Shown here: piece after piece, positions 1-6,866 of the stretch
How positions within the stretch are numbered: position 1 is the stretch's first letter
Layout of the letters: each line of letters begins with the position of its first letter
DNA from: Chloroflexia bacterium
GTDB lineage: Bacteria; Chloroflexota; Chloroflexia; QHBQ01; JADMIH01
Assembly (NCBI GenBank): GCA_025927935.1
Contig: JAICKM010000058.1
Coordinates: forward strand, 1-16,628
Direction of reading: 5' to 3'
Length of the DNA: 16,628 nt
Translations under genes and position numbers: made by a program
Notes under the pieces: generated by a model
What the model saw: only the letters and a program-made list of their open reading frames with translations
What the model was told of the DNA's origin: nothing
Databases searched by the model: none

Positions 1-1
1 C

Positions 2-1786
2 GCCCCCGCGTTTACGGTAGCTCCTATGATGGCAAGGACACCCGCGGAATCCTCATCGCTGGTGACAAGGACGGGCCCCGCGCCTGGCGCGCCGGTCGAT
101 CCGGCTATGGATCCCGCGCGCCCCGTGCAGCCCTGGGTGCCCGCTGACCAGCCGCCCGAAGCCCACGCCGTGGCCCCCGCCCCGCCCATCTGGGGATCAC
201 CGGCCTCTATCCCACCGGAGCGCCCGCTGTATCCGCCGCCCGCGCCCCCGGCTCCCATCCCGCCGGTTCCGCCCGCGCCGCCCGTACCCCAGCGCCGCCG
301 CGGCGTGGGCATGGCCGCGTTTGGCGTAGTCACCGTCTTGTTACTCCTGGTCGCAGGCTTTGTCGTCATGAACCAGGTCGCCGCCGGCGCCCGCACTAAC
401 GCCACGGCCACTGCCGTGCAGGGCACCCTGGCCGCGCAAGCCACCACCACCGCCGTCGCCGACGCCCGCATCGCCGCCCAGATCATGGCGACGCGCACCG
501 TCCGCGCCGGGGTCACGACTACCGCTCGCGCCGAAGCCACCACCACCGCCGTGGCGGCAGCCACGGCGAGCGGCATGCTGGCTGCCGTCGACGACCTGGC
601 CCAGCAGGGCGTCCCCGTCTACGGGCCGCTGGACGGCCGGCTCAGCCTGGAGAAAGATCAGGTCGCTACCCTGCCCACCGGCGTCAACCTGCGGAACTTT
701 GTGGTCGAGGCCCAGTTCCACAACCCCTATGACAGCGCCCGTGGCGCCTGGGACTACGGCTTCCTCTTCCGCCACACCGGCCTGAACAACGAGTACCGCC
801 TTGTCGTCAATTCCACCGGCCACTGGGGTCTCGGCCTCACCGAGTCGAATCTGTCGCAGTACCAGGAGCTGCCCGGTCTCGATACCTCGCCCACCGGCTC
901 CAACCTGCTGCGCCTGGTCGTCAAGGACGACAAAGGCTATTTCTTCGTGAACAATGACTACGTCGCCACGCTCGACCTCTCGCCCAAGATGGCCGACGGC
1001 GACATTTACGCTGCATCTGCTATTGTCCAGGGCGAGGGCATTCCCGGCGAAGCGACGAGCTTCGATGGCTTCAAGGTCTGGGCGCTGCCTTCCACCTCCG
1101 ACCCGGATATGGCCCAGGCGCGGGCCACGGCCACCGCCGCCTCCGCGGGGGCCGGTCTGACCGCCGTGGCGGCCGTCACCGCGCAGGCGGTGGCCACGGG
1201 CGCTGCCCAGGTACAGGCCACCGCCGAGGCCATGGCCGTCTCCTCCGGCGCGCCGGATAAATACATCGAGGACATTGCCGATGCGCTGGCCCAGCAAGGG
1301 CCGAAGGTCTTCGGGCCGGTAGGCGACCAACTCATCCATAACGCCGAAGACGGGCTGATCGTGGATAAGGCCGCCGGGGTCAACCTGCGCAACTTCGTCG
1401 TCGAGGCGCGCTTCTACAACCCCTACGACCGCGCGCAGAAGCCCTGGGACTACGGCTTCTTCTTCCGCCACACTGGCAAGAACGAGGATTATGAAGTGGA
1501 AGTGAACTCGTCCGCTGAGTGGACCAGCTGGTACCATAACGAAAACACCGGCTACGACTCGGTGGACCACCTGGACCTCTCGCCCACCGGGTCAAACGTG
1601 CTTACGCTCATCGTCAACGACGACAAAGGCTTCTTCTTCGTCAACGGCTACTACGTGGACAAGCTGGATCTCGGCGACAAAAACGAGGCCGGCGATATCT
1701 CCGTGGCGACCGGGCTGGTCTCCGGCGATGAAGTGACCGGCGCCGCCACCCGCTACGAGAACTTCACCGTCTGGCCGCTGCCCTGA
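2..1786 (+). CDS. Membrane-anchored protein with two LamG/DUF1080-like domains, probably 5'-truncated
   Basis: Seen: counting from the first ATG (26), residues 1-90 are Pro-rich and end in a basic PQRRR, residues about 97-116 form one membrane helix, 120-190 are Ala/Thr-rich, and two homologous domains follow at about 197-354 and 427-586, separated by a second Ala/Thr-rich stalk (362-405). Both domains carry GVNLRNFVVEA, NPYD, WDYGFxFRHTG, SPTGSN and DDKGxFFVN, a pattern that resembles concanavalin-like (LamG/DUF1080) beta-sandwiches. Topology is probably N-in with the duplicated domains outside. The frame is open upstream of ATG 26 to the edge (codons from position 2) and no good ribosome site precedes that ATG, so the N-terminus, possibly a kinase domain as in the next gene, may lie outside the window. 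Function unknown; a ligand- or surface-binding role is inference. Domain duplication is certain, family assignment is tentative. Confidence 0.8.
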   Translation, partial: APAFTVAPMMARTPAESSSLVTRTGPAPGAPVDPAMDPARPVQPWVPADQPPEAHAVAPAPPIWGSPASIPPERPLYPPPAPPAPIPPVPPAPPVPQRRRGVGMAAFGVVTVLLLLVAGFVVMNQVAAGARTNATATAVQGTLAAQATTTAVADARIAAQIMATRTVRAGVTTTARAEATTTAVAAATASGMLAAVDDLAQQGVPVYGPLDGRLSLEKDQVATLPTGVNLRNFVVEAQFHNPYDSARGAWDYGFLFRHTGLNNEYRLVVNSTGHWGLGLTESNLSQYQELPGLDTSPTGSNLLRLVVKDDKGYFFVNNDYVATLDLSPKMADGDIYAASAIVQGEGIPGEATSFDGFKVWALPSTSDPDMAQARATATAASAGAGLTAVAAVTAQAVATGAAQVQATAEAMAVSSGAPDKYIEDIADALAQQGPKVFGPVGDQLIHNAEDGLIVDKAAGVNLRNFVVEARFYNPYDRAQKPWDYGFFFRHTGKNEDYEVEVNSSAEWTSWYHNENTGYDSVDHLDLSPTGSNVLTLIVNDDKGFFFVNGYYVDKLDLGDKNEAGDISVATGLVSGDEVTGAATRYENFTVWPLP

Positions 1787-1830
1787 TTGCCGGGCGCGGC
1801 CCGTATCTTGCCGCGCTAAATAGCATTATA

Positions 1831-1866
1831 TGCACGGGGGTAGTCTATCCGGCTACCCCTGTTGCA
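1831..1866 (+). terminator. Stem-loop after the duplicated-domain gene
   Basis: GGGGTAG (1837-1843) pairs with CTACCCC (1853-1859) across a 9-nt loop. The stem extends outward through G-U, C-G and a TGCA/TGCA pairing with a single bulged T. It begins 45 nt past the stop codon of the preceding gene. No T-run follows, so it may be a factor-assisted terminator or an mRNA 3'-end stabiliser. Confidence 0.45.
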
Positions 1867-1917
1867 TGAGGCCGGACGACCCTTCCCGGCGGGCCGTGCA
1901 CCCGTTCACCAGCTCAC

Positions 1918-1982
1918 CGAAGGCGCGAAGAACGCGAAGGCTGTTTATATTAGTCTTATTCTTCGCGCTCTTCGCGTCTTCG
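1918..1982. repeat. Long inverted repeat, GCGAAG-type intergenic hairpin
   Basis: Arms 1918-1940 and 1960-1982 pair over 23 positions with two G-U pairs and one A-C mismatch. The loop is a 19-nt AT-rich stretch (1941-1959) that contrasts with the GC-rich surroundings. Translated on the minus strand it gives peptides like HREDAKSAK and LRVLRAF, a signature I recognise from spurious ORFs predicted over a dispersed intergenic repeat found in many bacterial genomes. It is most likely a small mobile or palindromic repeat that could also end transcription. Confidence 0.65.
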
Positions 1983-2026
1983 CGATGCATAATGCGGCTG
2001 GATGACGGGATGTCGGGCTGGACAGG

Positions 2027-2055
2027 TTGCATTTCGGCCCCGGTAGCCCTAAAAT
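2027..2055 (+). promoter_or_regulatory. Candidate promoter for the Ser/Thr kinase gene
   Basis: TTGCAT (2027-2032) and TAAAAT (2050-2055) are separated by exactly 17 nt. The -10 matches the sigma-70 consensus at 5 of 6 positions and the -35 at its first three. A start near 2062 would leave a leader of about 50 nt containing AGGAGAA (2097-2103), 8 nt before the ATG at 2112. The same TTGCAT-N17 arrangement precedes the phosphomannomutase gene. Confidence 0.5.
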
Positions 2056-2111
2056 AGAAACGACAGAAGGCGGCGCAATCCGCCCGCCACAGATCCAGGA
2101 GAATCCCCCTG

Positions 2112-4559
2112 ATGAGCGATTTGATCGGCAAGACACTTGGCCGCTACCGCCTCGTGGAGCGGATCGGCCAGGGCGGCATGGCCGAAGTGTATAAAGCCTT
2201 CCAGCCCGCGCTCGACCGCTATGTCGCCGTGAAAGTGCTGCATCCCTTCCTGCTGGAAGAAGACGGCGCCCGTGAACGTTTTAGCCGCGAAGCCCGCGCC
2301 GTCGCCTCCCTGCGCCACCCGAACATCGTCCAGGTGTTCGACTATGACAATGAGGGCGAGATCTACTTCATGGTGATGGAGTTTATCGACGGCCCCAACC
2401 TCAAACAGGTCCTGTTGCAGCAGGCCCAGCAGGGCAAGCGCCTGGACATGGCCCGCATCGACGAGATCATCACCGCCATCGGCGGCGCGCTGGCCTACGC
2501 CCATGGTATGGGCATGGTCCACCGCGACGTGAAGCCGCAGAACATCATGTTCACGGCCAAGGGCCAGCCCTTGCTGACCGACTTCGGCATCGCCAAGATC
2601 GTCAATACCTCCGGCGCCAGCGCCAGCGGCGGCCTCTCCGGCACGCCCGCCTATATGAGTCCCGAGCAGGGGCGCGGGGGTCCCATCGACGCGCGCACCG
2701 ATATCTACTCGCTGGGCGTGGTGCTCTACGAGATGGTCACCGGCCGCGTCCCTTTCGACGCCGATACGCCCTTCGCCGTCGTCATCAAGCACATGAACGA
2801 CCCGCTGCCCCTGCCGCGCAGCATTGATCCGTCCATCCCCGAGGGCCTGGAGCGCGTGGTGCTGAAGGCCATGGCGAAATCGCCTGACGAGCGCTACCAG
2901 ACCGCCGACGAGTTCGCGCGGGCCACCCACGAAGCCATCGCGCAGGCCCAGGGCGCAGCGTCGCGTGTAGACACGATCCCTACCGCCGCGCCCTGGGTGG
3001 CTCCTGCCGGACCCAAACCTGCTCCGGCCCCGCCCACGCCGGCGCCCGCCGTTACCATCCCGGTCACGCCGCCGCCGAACGCCCACATCACGCAGGGGCC
3101 GTATCCGGCCCAGCCCATGGCCCAGCAAAGCTATGGCCCGCCTCCCGGCCCCAACTACGGTCCCGCGCCGGGCGCGCCGCAGAGCTATGGTCCGCCCGCC
3201 GGAGCGCCGCAGAATTATGGCCCACCCGCGCAGGGCTATGGCCCGCCGCCCGGCTACGGCGGCCCGCCCCCCGCGCCGCCCGGCAATCGCGGCGGCGGCG
3301 GGCGGCTCTGGTGGATCCTGGGCGGCACCGCCGTCGCCCTGCTGCTCATCTGCGTGGCCGGCGTCTTCCTGCTCAACCTGCTCCGACCGGCCGTCGTGGT
3401 GCCCATTTTGCCCGGCACGTCGGTGGTCGTGGCAAGCACAGCCACCGCCGCACCCACCGGCGTCGCGCAGGCGGATACGGCCCTTCCGGCGACCGCCGCG
3501 CCCACCGATACCGCCGCCCCGGTCGAGACGCCCGCGGCGGATACGCCGGTTGCCACGCCCGGCGATGTATTCGTCATCCCCTCGGTCGCGCCGACCGAGG
3601 CGCCTAGTCCCGTCCCGCTGGACACCGCGGGCGCCACCGGCCCGGAGGCGTTCACGGCCCAACTGAACGAGTTCTTCGCCTTGTTCTACAAAGCCCGCAC
3701 CCTGGAACCCGGCGGCCAGTTCGACCTGGCGACCATCGGCAACCTGACCGCGCCGCCGTACCGCGACTACACCCTGGCGCTGCTCCAGCAAAACGAGGCC
3801 GATGCCGAGACAGGCAAGTTGCGCGAAGCCAACTACACCAACCTGAGCATGAAGGTGCTCAGCTTCGGCCATGAGGCCGACGGCAGCGATAACGCGCTGG
3901 TCGAGGTCACGCGCACGTTGAACGAGGTACGCGCCGACGGCACGCAGCCGCCACAGACCGGCACCTACCAGTTCAAGCTCAAGCGCACCATCCTGGCCGA
4001 CGGCAACGCCGCCTGGCAAGCCTACGACTTCTACAACCCGGCCACCAAGACCTGGATTTCGCAGACCAAGGGCGACACCACCCTATCGCCCGACCAGGTG
4101 CAGCGCGAGATGAACGACTACTTCCAGCGGTTCTACGCGGCCCGCACGCTGGTCCCCGGCGGCAGCTTCGACCTGACCACCACCGGCGAGATGACCAACT
4201 TCGCCTACCGCGATTACACCCTGCCCTTGTTGCAAAAGCAGCAGGATGAAGCCGATGCGGGCCAGTTGAGCACGGTCAGCTACAGTGATATTGCCGTCAA
4301 ACTGACCGACTGGAACCCGCGGGCCACCGATCACGGCGGCATCGCCACCGTCTCGGTCACGCGCACCTCGCACACCGTGCGGCCCGGCAAGGCCGAAGAT
4401 GTGCAGACCGGCACCTACCAGTTCCGCCTGCACCGCCACCAGGGCGACAACGGCGAACCGTTCTGGGTCGCCGTCGATTTCCTGAGTCCGATCAGCAACA
4501 AGTGGGTTTCGGAGAGTGCCGGAATGAGCGGGCCGGTCCCGCCGTCCGGCCATGGCTGA
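2112..4559 (+). CDS. PknB-type transmembrane serine/threonine protein kinase with duplicated outer domain
   Basis: It phosphorylates Ser/Thr of unknown targets at the membrane. Seen: kinase domain at residues about 12-275, with glycine loop IGQGGMAEVY (18-27), ATP lysine K41 in VAVK, helix-C E60, catalytic HRDVKPQN (137-144), DFG (157-159) and SPE (183-185) in place of APE. All catalytic residues are present. Residues 285-395 are Pro-rich with YGPP-type repeats (341-386). A membrane helix lies at about 399-424, then a Pro/Thr-rich stalk (440-505). Two homologous domains follow (about 512-650 and 662-800), each with FYxARTLxPGGxFDL, YRDYTLxLLQ, TGTYQF and a closing tryptophan; they may be NTF2-like but I do not recognise the family. 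Start ATG 2112 has AGGAGAA 8 nt upstream. The next gene starts at most 73 bp downstream. The outer repeats probably sense a ligand or partner, which is inference. Confidence 0.95.
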   Translation: MSDLIGKTLGRYRLVERIGQGGMAEVYKAFQPALDRYVAVKVLHPFLLEEDGARERFSREARAVASLRHPNIVQVFDYDNEGEIYFMVMEFIDGPNLKQVLLQQAQQGKRLDMARIDEIITAIGGALAYAHGMGMVHRDVKPQNIMFTAKGQPLLTDFGIAKIVNTSGASASGGLSGTPAYMSPEQGRGGPIDARTDIYSLGVVLYEMVTGRVPFDADTPFAVVIKHMNDPLPLPRSIDPSIPEGLERVVLKAMAKSPDERYQTADEFARATHEAIAQAQGAASRVDTIPTAAPWVAPAGPKPAPAPPTPAPAVTIPVTPPPNAHITQGPYPAQPMAQQSYGPPPGPNYGPAPGAPQSYGPPAGAPQNYGPPAQGYGPPPGYGGPPPAPPGNRGGGGRLWWILGGTAVALLLICVAGVFLLNLLRPAVVVPILPGTSVVVASTATAAPTGVAQADTALPATAAPTDTAAPVETPAADTPVATPGDVFVIPSVAPTEAPSPVPLDTAGATGPEAFTAQLNEFFALFYKARTLEPGGQFDLATIGNLTAPPYRDYTLALLQQNEADAETGKLREANYTNLSMKVLSFGHEADGSDNALVEVTRTLNEVRADGTQPPQTGTYQFKLKRTILADGNAAWQAYDFYNPATKTWISQTKGDTTLSPDQVQREMNDYFQRFYAARTLVPGGSFDLTTTGEMTNFAYRDYTLPLLQKQQDEADAGQLSTVSYSDIAVKLTDWNPRATDHGGIATVSVTRTSHTVRPGKAEDVQTGTYQFRLHRHQGDNGEPFWVAVDFLSPISNKWVSESAGMSGPVPPSGHG

Positions 4560-4632
4560 TGATCACCTTGCCGGCCGTGTGCCGGCATCACTCGCGGCTC
4601 CCTGGCGAGTCGCAAAGGAGGCGGGCGCCTTC

Positions 4633-5568
4633 GTGCTGACTACCCCTTCCGGCGATCCTGCCCTGGCGGCCTTCGCGTCGATTCCCGCCCTGGATGCGGC
4701 ACTGGCCGCCCAGGGCTACATCGCCGGGCGCGCGCTGGCGACCGCGCTCTACCTGAGCTGGCGCCTGCCCAAGCCGCTATTTCTTGAAGGCGAGGCGGGC
4801 GTCGGCAAAACCGCCGTCGCGCGCACCTTGGCTACCCTGCTCGGCACGCCGCTCATCCGGTTGCAATGTTACGAGGGGCTGGACATCACCACCGCCGTCT
4901 ATGAGTGGAACTATGCCCGCCAGATGATGCAGATCCGCCTGCTGGAAGCCGGGCACAAAGACGCGACCCTCGACACCGCCCACCTGTTCGGCCCCGACTT
5001 CCTGATCCAGCGCCCCATCCTGTCCGCCGTCACCTATCCCGGTCCCGGTCGCCCGGTCCTGCTCATCGACGAACTCGACCGCGCCGACGAAGAGTTCGAG
5101 GCGTTCCTGCTGGAGCTATTGGCCGACTTCCAGGTCACCATCCCCGAAGTCGGCACCTTCCGCGCCACCCAGCCGCCCGCCGTGGTCATCACCAGCAACC
5201 GCACGCGCGAGATCCACGACGCCCTGAAACGACGCTGCATCTATCACTGGATCGACTATCCCACCTTCGATAAGGAACTGGCCGTGCTCACCACGCGCCT
5301 GCCGGAGTTGCCCCACCGCCTGGCGACGGGCATTGTCGCGCTGGTCCAGGAGGTGCGCCGGCTCGATCTCTACAAGCTGCCCGGCGTGGCCGAAACCCTC
5401 GATTGGGCCGCCGCCCTGCTGGCCCTGGAGCAGCAGACCCTCACCGTCGAAGTCGTCAGCGACACGCTCGGCGTGCTGCTCAAGCACCAAGAGGACATCG
5501 AACGGCTGCGGGGTGAGTTGACCCCGCTCGTGCAGAAGGCAGAAGCCCGTGGACGCGCTGGGGGATAA
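4633..5568 (+). CDS. MoxR-family AAA+ ATPase, CoxD-like
   Basis: ATP-driven chaperone that in the CoxD branch works with a VWA partner to mature molybdenum hydroxylases. Seen, numbered from GTG 4633 (311 residues): Walker A GEAGVGKT (53-60), Walker B LLIDE (143-147) followed by LDRADEEFEAFLLELL, sensor 1 TSN (187-189), arginines in LKRRC (198-202), and ETLDWAAAL (254-262) in the sensor 2 region. The GTG is preceded by AAAGGAGG (4614-4621) at 11 nt, and places Walker A about where CoxD proteins have it. The alternative ATG at 4552 would overlap the kinase stop by 8 bp, lacks a ribosome site and adds 27 unconserved residues. The last 20 bp overlap the VWA gene, so the two are translationally coupled. 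The family assignment is firm; the exact client enzyme is not visible here. Confidence 0.92.
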   Translation: MLTTPSGDPALAAFASIPALDAALAAQGYIAGRALATALYLSWRLPKPLFLEGEAGVGKTAVARTLATLLGTPLIRLQCYEGLDITTAVYEWNYARQMMQIRLLEAGHKDATLDTAHLFGPDFLIQRPILSAVTYPGPGRPVLLIDELDRADEEFEAFLLELLADFQVTIPEVGTFRATQPPAVVITSNRTREIHDALKRRCIYHWIDYPTFDKELAVLTTRLPELPHRLATGIVALVQEVRRLDLYKLPGVAETLDWAAALLALEQQTLTVEVVSDTLGVLLKHQEDIERLRGELTPLVQKAEARGRAGG

Positions 5569-6820
5569 ACTCGTCCGCCGCTGGATCGACTTCGGGCGGC
5601 TCTTGCGGCGCAACGGCGTGCAAACCACCGCCGATCAGATGCACGACCTGCTCAGCGTGCTCGGCGACCCCGCCCAGGACTGGGCCGACCGCCAGACCAT
5701 CTACTACACGGCGCGGGCGCTGCTCTGTAGCCGCCACGAGGACTGGCCGCGCTTCGACCTGATCTTCCGCCAGTTCTGGGGCCGCACTCGCCAGATTATT
5801 ATCCCCTCCGACACAGCCACCCCCCGGCCCGAAACCCAGCCCGCCCGCGAGCGCGAGAGCCAGGCCCTGGGCGCCGCGACCGCCGGCAGCGAGATCCTGC
5901 CCACGGTCGAGCGCACCACGGCCATCGACGCCGATCTGCCCGGCGACGCGACAGACGACCTGAGCCTGCCCGATCAAATGCTGCTCTACAGCGGCTATGA
6001 GCGCTTGCGCCGCATCGACTTTGCCGACTTCACCGACGACGAACTAGCCCAGGCGCGCGCCATGCTGGCGACCTGGCGCTGGGAACCCGGCACGCGCCGC
6101 ACCCGCCGCCTGGCCCCCGCCCGCCGCGGGAGGCGGCTCGATGTGGAGCGCACCTTGCGCCGGGCCATGCGCCACGGCGGTGTGCCGCTCCATCTGGCCT
6201 GGCGCGGCCCGCGCCAAAAGCCCCGGCCCATCGTGCTCATCTGCGACATCAGCGGCTCGATGGCCCCCTACACCCGGCTCTTGCTCCATTTCCTGCACAC
6301 CCTCAGCCGCGGCCTGCACCACGCCGAGATCTTCGTCTTCGCCACCCGGCTCACCCGGATCACCCGCCAGCTTCGGGCGCGCACGGTGGATACGGCCCTC
6401 AGCGAGGTGGGCCACACCGTCGTAGATTGGTCCGGCGGCACGCGCATCGGCGCGGCCCTGCGCACCTTCAACACCACCTGGGCGCGGCGCGTGCTCGGGC
6501 AGGGCGCCCTCGTCTGCATTATCAGCGACGGTTGGGACCGCGGCGATCCGGCGCTGCTCGAAGCCGAGATGGCCTACCTCCAGCGCATGGCCTTCCGCCT
6601 GATCTGGCTCAACCCGCTGCTGGGACTGCCCGGCTACCGCCCGCTCACCCGCGGCATGGCCGCCGCGCTCCCACACATCGACGACTTCCTCCCCGCCAAC
6701 AACCTACGCAACCTGGAAGCCCTCGCCACCCTGCTCGGCGCCATCCCGCCCACCCGCCCGCTCCGCCACCAGCATACCCTGGCCCAGGTGCCGGATGCCC
6801 TCCAACCCGCGCCGCCGTGA
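5549..6820 (+). CDS. VWA domain protein, CoxE-like partner of the MoxR ATPase
   Basis: Cytosolic VWA_CoxE family protein (423 residues) that pairs with a MoxR ATPase. Seen: the C-terminal von Willebrand A domain carries a complete MIDAS metal site, with DISGS (233-237), the Thr of GGTRIG (296-301) and the Asp of ISDGWDRGD (325-333). The N-terminal half holds the family segment LLYSGYERLRRIDFADF (145-161) and an Arg-rich stretch (183-196) before the VWA fold. Start GTG 5549 lies inside the 3' end of the AAA+ gene (20-bp overlap), with AGAAGG (5534-5539) 9 nt upstream. Known for Oligotropha-type clusters: CoxD and CoxE act in assembling the CO dehydrogenase active site. No cox or xdh structural gene is present here, so the client could be another enzyme. 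Confidence 0.92.
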   Translation: MDALGDKLVRRWIDFGRLLRRNGVQTTADQMHDLLSVLGDPAQDWADRQTIYYTARALLCSRHEDWPRFDLIFRQFWGRTRQIIIPSDTATPRPETQPARERESQALGAATAGSEILPTVERTTAIDADLPGDATDDLSLPDQMLLYSGYERLRRIDFADFTDDELAQARAMLATWRWEPGTRRTRRLAPARRGRRLDVERTLRRAMRHGGVPLHLAWRGPRQKPRPIVLICDISGSMAPYTRLLLHFLHTLSRGLHHAEIFVFATRLTRITRQLRARTVDTALSEVGHTVVDWSGGTRIGAALRTFNTTWARRVLGQGALVCIISDGWDRGDPALLEAEMAYLQRMAFRLIWLNPLLGLPGYRPLTRGMAAALPHIDDFLPANNLRNLEALATLLGAIPPTRPLRHQHTLAQVPDALQPAPP

Positions 6821-6866
6821 CGGCTGTTTGTCGCGCGTCTAATCCATAGCGATTGGAGAGTGTTGC

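Noticed and set aside
341..1570. 409-residue minus-strand frame opposite the duplicated-domain gene
   Set aside because: Gly/Arg/His-rich shadow with no domain, while the plus strand has two matching domain copies.
1853..2131. 92-residue minus-strand frame with HREDAKSAK-type peptide
   Set aside because: It is the translation of the GCGAAG inverted repeat and lacks a ribosome site; a known type of spurious ORF.
2049..4019. 656-residue minus-strand frame opposite the kinase
   Set aside because: Arg/Gly-rich, low-complexity translation typical of the antisense of a GC-rich gene. The plus strand has a complete kinase with all motifs.
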